DNA of 64,000 nucleotides from CAZFLM01 sp964519955 (GTDB taxonomy: Bacteria; Armatimonadota; Chthonomonadetes; Chthonomonadales; CAJBBX01). A model generated the notes under the pieces. It ran no database searches. It saw only the letters and a program-made list of their open reading frames with translations, and was not told the DNA's origin. Shown here one piece after another: positions 7,533 through 15,712 of this stretch (the first letter of the stretch is position 1; every line of letters starts with the position of its first letter). The position numbers were made by a program, and so were the translations under genes. The stretch is taken from positions 1-64,000 of the forward strand of contig CAZFLM010000017.1 in assembly GCA_964519955.1 (NCBI GenBank), written 5' to 3'.

Positions 7533-8816
7533 CTACGGGTTGCCGAACGCCGCGATCGCCGGGCCGGGGTCGGTGACGTTGCGCGCGTCGGAGGCCGGCG
7601 GGGCGTCGCGCATGGTGCGCTCGCGGTTCAGGCCGCGGCCGTCGACGCGCCACCGCACGAGGCCCACGTCGCGCGGCGCAGGATGCCCGTCGGAGGCGTT
7701 GTTGCAGCGGTACCCCGTGCCGAACACGGTGAGGATCGAGCCGTCCGGCAGGAGCACCGAGGAGGTGGCCTGGCTACTCTGGTACCACGCGGTCGGGCCC
7801 TTGATCTTGCCGACCCAGGCCGCCAGGATGTACCGATGGTCGAGGTCCCAGGTCTTGCCGTTGTCACGGCTGACGACGGCCTCGACGCCGAAGCGCGGGA
7901 AGCCGTCCGCGGCCGGCGAATAGCCCAGGCGCACAACGTAGGTCATGACGATGTCGCCGTTCCGCAGCAGCACCATGCTCGGGTGGTGCCGGCCCCACGC
8001 GTAGAGCGGCAGCAGCGGCGACCAGGTGCGCCCGTCGTCTAGCGAGCGCGAGACCGCCAGCCCCTCGTAGTGGTCGAGGCGGTCCTTGATGGTCGCGGGG
8101 ATGTCGGTGCGGCACGCGGCCACGAGCGCGCCGTCACGCGCACGAAGGAGCGCCACCTCGCTGACACCGTACCACTCCGGCACCTTCACCGCCGCGCCCC
8201 AGGTCCGGCCGCCGTCCTCGCTGCGCCGCCAGTAGCCCTGCTCGTAGCCCGGCCCGGTCGCTGCCTCGTACAGCTTCGCGTCCATCGTGTACCCGGTCTC
8301 GATGAGGCGCGGCGGCGCGCCATTGGCGAGGCCCTTCTCGACCAGCGGCGGATCCCACTGGTTGAAGGTCTGGCCGTCCGGCGTCGGGGCAACGGGGACC
8401 GCCTCGCCCCACGTCTCGCCGTAGTCGCTGCTGAAGTGCCGCTTGCCGGAGGCGTACAGGAGCACGCCGCCCTTGCCGAGGTATGCGAGCCCCGTGCCCA
8501 TGCCGGTGTCGGGCTTCGCGGCGGGATCGGTATGGACGTACCGTGGCGCGGTCCAAGTCCCGCCCAGGTCGTCGCTCCAGAGGACCATGGCCTGGTGCGG
8601 GTAGTCGCAGCTCGCCAGCATCAGGACGCGCCGCTTCTCGGGCATGTAGACGACGTACGGCACGGCGACGACCCGGTCCCACGACCGCGTGACGATCTGC
8701 AGGCGCGCCTTGATCGGCTTCGGCGGCGCGCTGCCGTTGGACACGTACACGGTGTGCGGCCGCATCCCGCCCGCCACGGTGGCCAGGCTCAGGACCGCCA
8801 GAGCTGCGTTTGTCAT
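7533..8816 (-). CDS. Secreted sialidase-like (BNR/Asp-box) beta-propeller protein
   Basis: A 427-residue protein; the start MTNAALAVLSLATVAGG has GGAGA upstream, while the longer frame runs into repeats. A short signal-like N-terminus precedes a propeller with Asp-box-type repeats: SDDLGGTWTAP, SSDYGETWGEA, SEDGGRTWGAA, SLDDGRTWSPL and SRDNGKTWDLD. This is the exo-alpha-sialidase superfamily. Such proteins in environmental bacteria often are not true sialidases, and the Arg triad and Tyr/Glu nucleophile cannot be assigned by eye. It stands alone between two hairpins and a repeat block. Fold sure, substrate unknown. Confidence 0.8.
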   Translation of the reverse strand: MTNAALAVLSLATVAGGMRPHTVYVSNGSAPPKPIKARLQIVTRSWDRVVAVPYVVYMPEKRRVLMLASCDYPHQAMVLWSDDLGGTWTAPRYVHTDPAAKPDTGMGTGLAYLGKGGVLLYASGKRHFSSDYGETWGEAVPVAPTPDGQTFNQWDPPLVEKGLANGAPPRLIETGYTMDAKLYEAATGPGYEQGYWRRSEDGGRTWGAAVKVPEWYGVSEVALLRARDGALVAACRTDIPATIKDRLDHYEGLAVSRSLDDGRTWSPLLPLYAWGRHHPSMVLLRNGDIVMTYVVRLGYSPAADGFPRFGVEAVVSRDNGKTWDLDHRYILAAWVGKIKGPTAWYQSSQATSSVLLPDGSILTVFGTGYRCNNASDGHPAPRDVGLVRWRVDGRGLNRERTMRDAPPASDARNVTDPGPAIAAFGNP

Positions 8817-8853
8817 GGTTGGGTCTCCAGTGGTGGTCTCGGGGCCGAGCACG

Positions 8854-9235
8854 GCAGGGCACAGCATTCGCACCACACGCGGGCAGGGCACAGCATTCGC
8901 GCCATGCGCGGGCAGGGCACGGCATTCGCACCACACGCCGGCAGGGCACAGCATTCGCGAGGAACGTTCACCCGACCGAGACGCGATGCGCGCGAATGCT
9001 CTGCCCCTACGGGTGGTCGCGTGACGGCATCCCCCCGATTCGCCAGATGCGGCACGGCAGGGCACAGCATTCGCGAGGAACGTGCGACCGACCGAGACGC
9101 AATGCGCGCGAATGCTCTGCCCCTACGGGTGGTCGCGTGAATACGTCCCTCAATTGGCCAGATGCGGCATTCGCGGGAAACGTACGACCGGGCGAGACGC
9201 GATGCGCGCGAATGCTCTGCCCCTACGGGTGATCG
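8854..9235. repeat. 29-bp tandem block followed by hairpin units, GGGCACAGCATTCGCG family
   Basis: Four direct copies starting GCAGGGCA(C)AGCATTCGC lie at 8854, 8883, 8912 and 8941, exactly 29 bases apart. The last copy begins the first of three larger units. In each unit a left arm like GGGCACAGCATTCGCG (8944, 9060; shortened at 9166) faces CGCGAATGCTCTGCCC (8991-9006, 9107-9122, 9207-9222), making 16-bp near-perfect stems. The trailer CCTACGGGTGGTCGCGTGA and a shared spacer repeat with each unit. This fills the gap between the divergent sialidase-like and padR genes; I see no gene here. Confidence 0.88.
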
Positions 9236-9277
9236 CGTGACGACGTCCCTCAATTCGCCAGATGCGGCGAAACCACC

Positions 9278-9307
9278 TTGACACGCGCGGCGTAGTACGG
9301 TCATTAT
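9278..9307 (+). promoter_or_regulatory. Sigma-70-type promoter of the padR operon
   Basis: A perfect -35 TTGACA (9278-9283) is followed by an 18-base spacer and CATTAT (9302-9307, four of six). The -10 element runs into the palindrome beginning at 9305, which suits repression by the encoded PadR protein. Confidence 0.7.
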
Positions 9308-9338
9308 AGGACATGTCCCATATGGGACTGATCCTATA
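9305..9338. promoter_or_regulatory. 34-bp palindromic operator, probable PadR autoregulatory site
   Basis: Outer arms TATAGGA (9305-9311) and TCCTATA (9332-9338) flank a perfect 14-bp palindrome GTCCCATATGGGAC (9315-9328), all on one dyad centre. It overlaps the -10 box and ends 14 bases before the padR start. PadR proteins commonly bind dyads in their own promoters, so autoregulation is the natural reading. Confidence 0.75.
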
Positions 9339-9352
9339 GATGGAGTACGGGC

Positions 9353-9922
9353 TTGTCACTCGATCACGCGATCCTCGGGTTCCTGACGTACCGACCGATG
9401 TCGGGCTATGAGTTGAAGGGCATGTTCGACCTGTCCGTGCGGCACTTTTGGCCGGCGGACCAGAGCCAGATCTACCGTACGCTGGCGCGGCTGGCGGAGC
9501 GCGGATGGGCCGACGTGGAGGTGGTGGAGCAGGAGACGCGCCCGGACCGCAAGGTGTACCGCATCACCGACGGCGGCCGCGCGGAGCTGCACGAGTGGCT
9601 GGTGACGCCGCTGGAGCCCAGCCCGCTGCGGCTGGCCCGGCTCGTGCAGGTCTTCTTCGCCTCGCAGCTCACCGACGACGAGGTGCTGGCGGTGCTCGAG
9701 CGGATGGCGAATCAGTGGCGGATGGAATTGGAGCGCCTCCGGGGAGTCAATGAATGGGGGCGCGGCTGCGAGGAGTGGAAGAGCGCCTCCCGCCGCGAGC
9801 GGTTCTTCGCGGGGTTGACTCTGGAGTACGGCCTGCGGGCGATGCGGTGCAGCCTGGAGTGGCTCGAAGACGCGATGGAGCGGATACGACGTGGTGACCA
9901 CGTGAGAGGAGCAGAGCAATGA
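9353..9922 (+). CDS. PadR-family transcriptional regulator
   Basis: A 189-residue regulator with a TTG start (SLDHAILGFLTYRPMSGYEL) behind a GGAG site. The nearby ATG at 9340 is out of frame. The N-terminal PadR winged helix spans about residues 3-85, including HFWPADQSQIYRTLARLAERG and RKVYRITDGGRAELHEWL. The C-terminal Vir-type helical dimerisation region runs to about 180. PadR proteins repress genes until a small aromatic or drug-like ligand releases them. The gene overlaps the downstream flavoprotein gene by 4 bases (ATGA), so they are co-translated. The upstream dyad is the likely target. Ligand unknown. Confidence 0.88.
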   Translation: MSLDHAILGFLTYRPMSGYELKGMFDLSVRHFWPADQSQIYRTLARLAERGWADVEVVEQETRPDRKVYRITDGGRAELHEWLVTPLEPSPLRLARLVQVFFASQLTDDEVLAVLERMANQWRMELERLRGVNEWGRGCEEWKSASRRERFFAGLTLEYGLRAMRCSLEWLEDAMERIRRGDHVRGAEQ

Positions 9923-10680
9923 AGATCCTGGTGGTGAATGGCAGCCCCCGAGGCGCGGCTGGGAACACGGCGGTGCTGACGAAGGCGTTCGTAGAGGGCG
10001 CGGAGGAGTGCGGCGCGACGTCGGAGACGGTGTACCTGGCGCAGAAGCGCATCGAGCACTGCTGCGGCAACTTCGTGTGCTGGCTGAAGACGCCCGGCGT
10101 GTGCGCGCGGCAGGATGACATGGCGGAGCTGCTGGCGAAGGTGCGCGAGTCCGACGTGCTCGTCTACGCCACGCCGCTCTACTGCTTCACGGTCACGAGC
10201 ATGATGAAGGCGTTCATGGACCGGCACATCCCGCTGGTGCAGCCGTTCATCTCGGTGCAGGACGGCATCAGCCACCACCCGTCGCGCTACGGCCCGCGCA
10301 CCCTCAAGGCGGTCGTCATCTCGAACTGCGGCTTCCCCGAGCCCTCGCACTTCTCGGGGCTGAAGGAGACCTTCCGACAGCTCCTGGGCCAGTCGCGGCG
10401 GACGGCGGCGGGCATGATCTGCTGTGCCGGGGGCGAGCTGCTTCGCAACCCGGCGTTCCGCGAGATGACCGCGTGGTACACCGACGGCGTTCGCCAGGCG
10501 GGCCGCGAGGTCGTCACCGACGGCCAGGTCTCCGAGGCGACGCAGGCGCTCCTCGACCGCTCGCTCATCCCGGACTCGAAGATGTTCGCCGACGCGGCCA
10601 ACAAGCACTTCCTGCAGATGGGCGTCGAGCCGCTCGGCGACGAAGCGAAGGCCATCTGCGCGGCCGCGATGGCGGGGTAG
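9919..10680 (+). CDS. Flavodoxin-fold NAD(P)H-dependent FMN reductase / iron-sulfur-flavoprotein-like
   Basis: A 253-residue protein with the FMN-phosphate loop GSPRGAAGNTAVL at residues 8-20. The sequence IEHCCGNFVCWLKTPGVC has the Cys spacing seen in the iron-sulfur flavoprotein branch of NADPH-dependent FMN reductases. It is followed by the flavin-contacting ATPLYCFTVTSMMKAFMDR. The C-terminal 90 residues are longer than in minimal flavodoxins. It is translationally coupled to the PadR gene and is the obvious regulated target, suggesting redox handling of whatever ligand PadR senses. Whether an Fe-S cluster is bound is not certain. Confidence 0.8.
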   Translation: MKILVVNGSPRGAAGNTAVLTKAFVEGAEECGATSETVYLAQKRIEHCCGNFVCWLKTPGVCARQDDMAELLAKVRESDVLVYATPLYCFTVTSMMKAFMDRHIPLVQPFISVQDGISHHPSRYGPRTLKAVVISNCGFPEPSHFSGLKETFRQLLGQSRRTAAGMICCAGGELLRNPAFREMTAWYTDGVRQAGREVVTDGQVSEATQALLDRSLIPDSKMFADAANKHFLQMGVEPLGDEAKAICAAAMAG

Positions 10681-10713
10681 CGGCACTGGGCCGGTCTGTT
10701 TGTGGGTTGTACC

Positions 10714-10820
10714 GGACGGGCAGGGACGCCCATCCCGCCACGGCGTTCGTGCGTGGCCTGGGCGGGAAACAACGCGGGTGACCGTGAGGATGGGCAGGGC
10801 CGTCGGCGGGCGCCCTGCCC
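10714..10820. repeat. Family A hairpin repeat plus a second hairpin
   Basis: A family A copy (GGACGGGCAGGGACGCCC, then ATCCCGCCACGGCG) lies at 10714-10743. A separate hairpin pairs GGGCAGGG (10792-10799) with CCCTGCCC (10813-10820). Both lie in the 257-base gap after the flavoprotein gene, where either could end its transcript. No gene is seen in this gap. Confidence 0.7.
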
Positions 10821-10937
10821 TACTCGCGTCTCCCGTCGCGCGTAGCGAGTGCGAGGGCCGCAGGAGAACGCCGCGCAGCCGGGGAATGGTGCGCCGAGCG
10901 CACTGAGCGCTGCCACCTCACCACCGGAAGGCCATCC

Positions 10938-12086
10938 ATGACACCCGTTCCAGCCGTCGTCGTCGTCCTCGCTGCCCTGCCCCTCGCCGCCACCGCACAG
11001 AAGCGCCCCGGCCCGGTCGCCACCGCGCTGCAGCCCTTCATCGACAGCCACTCGCTCGCCGGGGCCGTCGCCCTGGTCGCCGACAAGGACCGCGTGCTGG
11101 ATGTCGAGACCGCGGGCTTCGCGGATGTCGCGGCAGGCAAGCCGATGAAGGCAGACGCCGTCTTCTGGATCGCGTCGATGAGCAAGCCCATCACCGCGAC
11201 GGCGTTCATGATGCTCGTGGACGAGGGCAAGGTGAGCCTGAACGACCCCGTCGCGAAGTACCTGCCGGAGTTCGGGAATCTGTGGGTGCTGGCAGAGACC
11301 GCCGACGACCACGTGCTGCTGAAGCGGCCGGCGCACGCCATCACCATTCGCGAGGTCCTCAGCCACACCAGCGGCATGCCCTTCTCCTCCGCGATGGAGC
11401 AGCCGACCCTCGACGGCCTCACGCTGGAACAGGGAGCGCAAAGCTACGCGATGACGCCGCTCATCTTCCAACCCGGCACGAAGTACTCGTATTCCAACGC
11501 CGGCATCAACACAGCGGGGCGCATCATCGAGGTGGTCAGCGGGATGCCATACGAACGGTTCCTGCAGGAGCGCCTGTTCGAGCCCCTGGGCATGAAGGAC
11601 ACCACGTTCTGGCCGAACGCCCGGCAGGTGGCCCGCCTCGCGAAGTCCTACAAGCCCAACGCCGCCAAGGACGGGCTTGAGGAGACCACGGTCGGCCAGC
11701 TCCACTACCCGCTGACTGACCGCGCGCGCCACCCGATGCCGGCGGGGGGCCTGTTCGCCACCGCCGCCGACCTGGCTCGCTTCTGCCGGATGATCCTGAA
11801 CCACGGCACCCTGGATGGCAAGCGCTACCTCTCCGAGGAAGCCGTCAACACGATGGCCTCGAAGCAGACGCCGGCGGGCGTGCCGGATGGCTACGGCCTG
11901 GGCTGGGCGGTCTGGGATGGCGGCTGCGGCCACGGCGGCGCGTTCGCCACGAACATGACCGTCGACTGGAAGCGCGGCGTGGTGCTCGTGTGGCTCGTGC
12001 AGCACGCGGGCTTCCCCGGCAACGGCGACCAGGCGCAGGGCGCATTCAACCGGGCGGTGGAGCAGATTCTGGCCGCGGGGAAGTAG
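10938..12086 (+). CDS. Secreted serine hydrolase of the beta-lactamase/penicillin-binding (S12) family
   Basis: A 382-residue protein with GGAAGG ahead of the ATG. Residues 1-20 form a signal peptide (ending AATAQ). The catalytic SxxK is S80-M-S-K83, the YxN motif is Y185-S-N187, and HGGAF near the C-terminus occupies the place of the KTG/HxG motif. This is the class C / esterase EstB / D-aminopeptidase group. Members hydrolyse esters, D-amino-acid peptides or lactams, so the substrate cannot be named. The next gene starts 10 bases downstream, so they are probably co-transcribed. Confidence 0.88.
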   Translation: MTPVPAVVVVLAALPLAATAQKRPGPVATALQPFIDSHSLAGAVALVADKDRVLDVETAGFADVAAGKPMKADAVFWIASMSKPITATAFMMLVDEGKVSLNDPVAKYLPEFGNLWVLAETADDHVLLKRPAHAITIREVLSHTSGMPFSSAMEQPTLDGLTLEQGAQSYAMTPLIFQPGTKYSYSNAGINTAGRIIEVVSGMPYERFLQERLFEPLGMKDTTFWPNARQVARLAKSYKPNAAKDGLEETTVGQLHYPLTDRARHPMPAGGLFATAADLARFCRMILNHGTLDGKRYLSEEAVNTMASKQTPAGVPDGYGLGWAVWDGGCGHGGAFATNMTVDWKRGVVLVWLVQHAGFPGNGDQAQGAFNRAVEQILAAGK

Positions 12087-12096
12087 GAGGGCTCCG

Positions 12097-13833
12097 ATGC
12101 ACGTCGAGCAGATGCCGGGACGCATCATTGGCCGGGCGAACATGGGTGCCCTATGGATCGCACTGGTCCTGGCCATGGCACTGCCTGTGCCGCTGACCAC
12201 GGCGGCATCGCCGGCTCCCGATCTCAACGCCCGGACCGTCAAGGCGGTTGCGAAGGGCGACCGAGCGGCCGTGACGCGCTTGCTGGCGCGCGGGGCGTCG
12301 GTGAATGCTCGCACGGAGGATGACCGGACGCTTCTCGCTGTGGCAGCCGCTCGCGGCGACGTGCCGATGGCGCGGCTACTGATCGAGCGTCACGCGGACG
12401 TTGACCTGCAGTGCCACCCCGGCGAGACCGCACTGTGCATCGCGGCAGGTGAAGGTCGCCTGGCCATGGTGAAGCTCCTCGTCGCCGCCAAGGCGGACAT
12501 CGATGCGTTCCGCAAGTACACCCCGCCGATCGGCGCGGCTGCCGCCAGTGGGCACCTGGCGGTTGTGAAGTACCTGGCGGACCATGGCGCGAACCTCAAC
12601 CCCCGCGAGGGCCGGGACCCGCCCCTGGCACTCGCTTCCGAACTCGGGCAAGTTGCCGCTGTGAAGCTCCTCATCGCGCGAGGGGCGAATGTGGACCTTG
12701 CAGGCTACAACACCACTCCCCTCATGCGCGCAGCGCGGGAGCATCACCGCGACGTGGTTCGGGCGCTGATGGAGGCCGGCGCGAGCCCTTACCTCCTATC
12801 GTATCACGGGGATACGGCAGCATCGCTCGCCGACGAGGAGACGCGCCAGCTCATCCGCAAGCTCACTGCACAGCGTATCGACCACCTCCCGCCACTCCTG
12901 CAGCACGCACGAGAGTTGCGATTGGGCCGTCTCACCTCCGCAGGCCAGTACGGGTGGCTGAACGACCACGAGTTGCTCGTCTGTCGCCACGCATACGAGG
13001 ATGGCAATGGGCCGTGCACCGCGTACCGGCTCGACCTGCGCACAGGACGCGGCACGCCTCTCAGCGCCCTGGACGCACTGTGCTTCGGCAAAGGCCAGCC
13101 CGGTACGGTCTCGTTCGAGCCCTCCCCAGATGGCCGCTGGCTGATGTGGTTCGCCTATCCGACGGCCTCCGGCTCGGATCCACCCACGGCAGCCATCCAC
13201 GTCGCGCGCCTCGACGGCACTGCTCACGCGGTGCTGAAGCCGCGCGCATTCCCGACCGACGTCCACTGGACTCCGGACAGCAGGAGCGTCGCCGTCGCTC
13301 GCCTGAACACGCAGCGCGGCGAAGGCTGGGTCGAGGTGCAGGATGTGGCGGCGCCGAAGGCCGTGCGCTGGTCGCCCCTGAAGTGCCCACGCCTGCCGGG
13401 CAAGGGCGAGGCCGACTTCATTGGCGTGCTGCCTGGGGGCCGCATGCTGTTCTCTGCGTCGAGCACTGTCCCGAAGGTCGGGATGGTCGAATGCCTGATC
13501 GACCTCCCCGCCCTCCCCAATGACGAGCGCAGGGCCAGTACACGCGCACTCCCGGCCGCTCTCGGCGCGGGCGACGGCCTGACCATGCGCGTGTCCTGCC
13601 TCTCGCCGGATGGCCGTCGTATCGCCTTCATGCTCCTCACGGAGGGAGAGGTCCGCGACGAGATGGCCCTGATCGTGTGCGATGCCGATGGCCAGCACGT
13701 CCATGCGCTGGGCACGATCCGGCTGCTTGCGCATCGGGAGTGGGACCAGGAAGGGAGCCTGGCCTGGCTGCCCGACAGCAAGCGCGTCAGCTTCCTGTAT
13801 GACGGGCGGTACTGGTCGGTGCCGGTGGAGTGA
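12097..13833 (+). CDS. Exported ankyrin-repeat / WD40-like (PD40) propeller fusion protein
   Basis: A 578-residue protein behind TAGGAGGG. A hydrophobic segment (MGALWIALVLAMALPVP, residues 17-33) follows a 16-residue N-extension, so translation may instead begin at Met17. Residues about 45-270 hold six ankyrin repeats (for example KLLVAAKADID and KLLIARGANVD). Residues about 300-578 form a PD40-type propeller with SPDGRWLMWF and TPDSRSVAVARLN, ending WLPDSKRVSFLYDGRYWSV. The propeller resembles the separate protein at 46369. Ankyrin and propeller modules suggest protein binding at the cell surface; no enzyme motif is visible. Confidence 0.75.
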   Translation: MHVEQMPGRIIGRANMGALWIALVLAMALPVPLTTAASPAPDLNARTVKAVAKGDRAAVTRLLARGASVNARTEDDRTLLAVAAARGDVPMARLLIERHADVDLQCHPGETALCIAAGEGRLAMVKLLVAAKADIDAFRKYTPPIGAAAASGHLAVVKYLADHGANLNPREGRDPPLALASELGQVAAVKLLIARGANVDLAGYNTTPLMRAAREHHRDVVRALMEAGASPYLLSYHGDTAASLADEETRQLIRKLTAQRIDHLPPLLQHARELRLGRLTSAGQYGWLNDHELLVCRHAYEDGNGPCTAYRLDLRTGRGTPLSALDALCFGKGQPGTVSFEPSPDGRWLMWFAYPTASGSDPPTAAIHVARLDGTAHAVLKPRAFPTDVHWTPDSRSVAVARLNTQRGEGWVEVQDVAAPKAVRWSPLKCPRLPGKGEADFIGVLPGGRMLFSASSTVPKVGMVECLIDLPALPNDERRASTRALPAALGAGDGLTMRVSCLSPDGRRIAFMLLTEGEVRDEMALIVCDADGQHVHALGTIRLLAHREWDQEGSLAWLPDSKRVSFLYDGRYWSVPVE

Positions 13834-13855
13834 GGGACAGCAAGGAGGGCGCGCG

Positions 13856-15637
13856 GTGCTGAGTTCGGTCGTACTGGCGCTGGTTCTGGCGAGGAGCGGC
13901 GCGGCGCAGGCAGCGACAGCCGGTTGGTCCGCCGGGCCGGAGTGGAAGCTGACCGCGACGGCATGCGCGGCGGACGCACCGGGCGACGCCTACGCCTGGC
14001 GTCCAGGTTGGCGCCTTGGCCACTCGTGGCGATTCGCAGCGACTGTGCGCATCGCCCGGCTCAAGCGCGGCGACACAGGCGCGGCGGGGCTCGCACTCGC
14101 CGGCAGCGCGACGAGCCCGGCGCCGGCCCTCCTCGTCACCGTCACCCGGCACAAGATGCGCCAGTCGCTCATCGAGGTCGAGTACCTGGACGGGGGCTGG
14201 CACAAGTTGCTCAGCAGCGGCTGGCTGCCGGGCGACGACGAGCGCTACGCCGTGACCCTCAGCCGGGCGCTGGGCGACGACTTCATCACCGTGAGCGTGT
14301 CCGGCGAGCGGGGGCTGCGCTACTCCGCCGAGACGCCGCCCGTGCCGCTGAGGGTGCTAGATGCCCTCGCGTGCCCGGGGCTTCGCGCGAACGGGGCAGC
14401 GGTCGAGTTCGCGGGCGCCAGCCTCGCAGCCCCCTACCCCGCCGCCGCGACCTACCGCACGATCGCGCGCGCCGCCGTCGACGACCTGCTCCGCCACTTC
14501 TGGACCGGCGACGCGAAGACGGGCCACGTGAGGCCCACGTGGAACGGCTACCCGGCCCGCGCTCTGCCCGACCCGCGCGGCGCGCTCTGGGACCGGGGCA
14601 CGCTCGTCCGCCTGCTAGAGAACCTGCACGGAAGCACGAAGGACGCCGCCGTCCTCGAACGTATCGGCGCGAACTGGCGGTGGGTGAAGCGGGCCTACTC
14701 CGCGAAGGAGCTGGAGACGCCCGGCGCGATGCCGAACCCGGCCTCCGACGACTGCGGCTGGAATGCGCTGGCGCTGCTGACGTCCTACCGCGCCACCGGC
14801 GACCAAGACGCGCTGCGCCACGCAGCCGCCCTCGTGGCCAACTCGTTCGACCGCTGGCAGGACGACCAGATGGGCGGCGGGCTGTGGTACAGCGACGAGC
14901 GCAAGGCGAAGTCGCTCTACCAGGTGGGGCTCGTGCTGGCCGCGCTGGAGGTGAGCGACCTCGCCGCCAGGTCGCCGGGGGCTGGGCGCGCGGTCGGCAG
15001 CGAGCGGGCCACGTCGCTCAGGCGCCGCGCGATGGCTGCCTACGGGTGGATGGAGGCCAACCTGCTGCGCCCCGACGGGCTGTACTGGTGCGACCGCGCG
15101 CCGGCCGGCCCCCTCGGCGCGGAGAGGCCCGACGACATCCACGAGGCGGGGAGCGTCACGTTCCTGGGCGGCGTGATGGGGATGGGCGTCCTGCACGCCC
15201 GCCTCTACCGCGCGACGCACGATGACCGATACCTCCCTCGAGCGATCCGCACGGCCGACGCGGTGCTGGCGAAGCTCACCGACGGGCGCGGGGTGCTGCT
15301 GGACGAGCGCGACGCCTGGGCGAACGGGACATTCGCGGGCGAGTGGGCACGCGACGTGCTGACGCTGCCCGGCATCCGCGCGGAGCACCGTGAGCTGCTG
15401 CTCGGCACGGCCCGCGCCATCCACACCCGCGACAGAACGCCCGATGGGACCTATGGCGGGTGCTGGAACGGGCCGGCCGACGGCCCCGGGTCGCGCTGGA
15501 GCTTGGTGGGCAGCCGGCCGCAGCAGATGATGACGAGCACGAACGCGGCGAACCTGGTGGTGGCGGGGGCCGCGATCGCGGGTGTGCCGCCGAGGGCGGC
15601 GGCGGTCCCAAACCGGGCGGCTCGGGCCGAGCACTGA
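13856..15637 (+). CDS. Secreted glycoside hydrolase family 76-like protein
   Basis: A 593-residue protein starting at GTG (VLSSVVLALVLARSGAAQA, a signal peptide) with AAGGAGGG upstream, 22 bases after the ankyrin gene. Residues about 25-190 form a beta-rich module resembling a carbohydrate-binding or laminin-like fold. The rest is an alpha/alpha toroid with GH76-like motifs: DDCGWNALALLTSYRATGD carries a paired Asp like the GH76 catalytic pair, followed by MGGGLWYSDERKAKSLYQ where classical enzymes have KNA. GH76 enzymes are endo-alpha-1,6-mannanases. The altered second motif makes the substrate uncertain. Confidence 0.65.
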   Translation: MLSSVVLALVLARSGAAQAATAGWSAGPEWKLTATACAADAPGDAYAWRPGWRLGHSWRFAATVRIARLKRGDTGAAGLALAGSATSPAPALLVTVTRHKMRQSLIEVEYLDGGWHKLLSSGWLPGDDERYAVTLSRALGDDFITVSVSGERGLRYSAETPPVPLRVLDALACPGLRANGAAVEFAGASLAAPYPAAATYRTIARAAVDDLLRHFWTGDAKTGHVRPTWNGYPARALPDPRGALWDRGTLVRLLENLHGSTKDAAVLERIGANWRWVKRAYSAKELETPGAMPNPASDDCGWNALALLTSYRATGDQDALRHAAALVANSFDRWQDDQMGGGLWYSDERKAKSLYQVGLVLAALEVSDLAARSPGAGRAVGSERATSLRRRAMAAYGWMEANLLRPDGLYWCDRAPAGPLGAERPDDIHEAGSVTFLGGVMGMGVLHARLYRATHDDRYLPRAIRTADAVLAKLTDGRGVLLDERDAWANGTFAGEWARDVLTLPGIRAEHRELLLGTARAIHTRDRTPDGTYGGCWNGPADGPGSRWSLVGSRPQQMMTSTNAANLVVAGAAIAGVPPRAAAVPNRAARAEH

Positions 15638-15712
15638 GGCTCATCACGCCACGGCGCTGGTGCATCGCCAGGGGCACGGGCAGTCGACCACATCGCCCGA
15701 GGAGACGCGATC

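Noticed and set aside
8854..8969. CRISPR-like 29-bp repeat
   Set aside because: Copies abut with no spacers, so it is a minisatellite.
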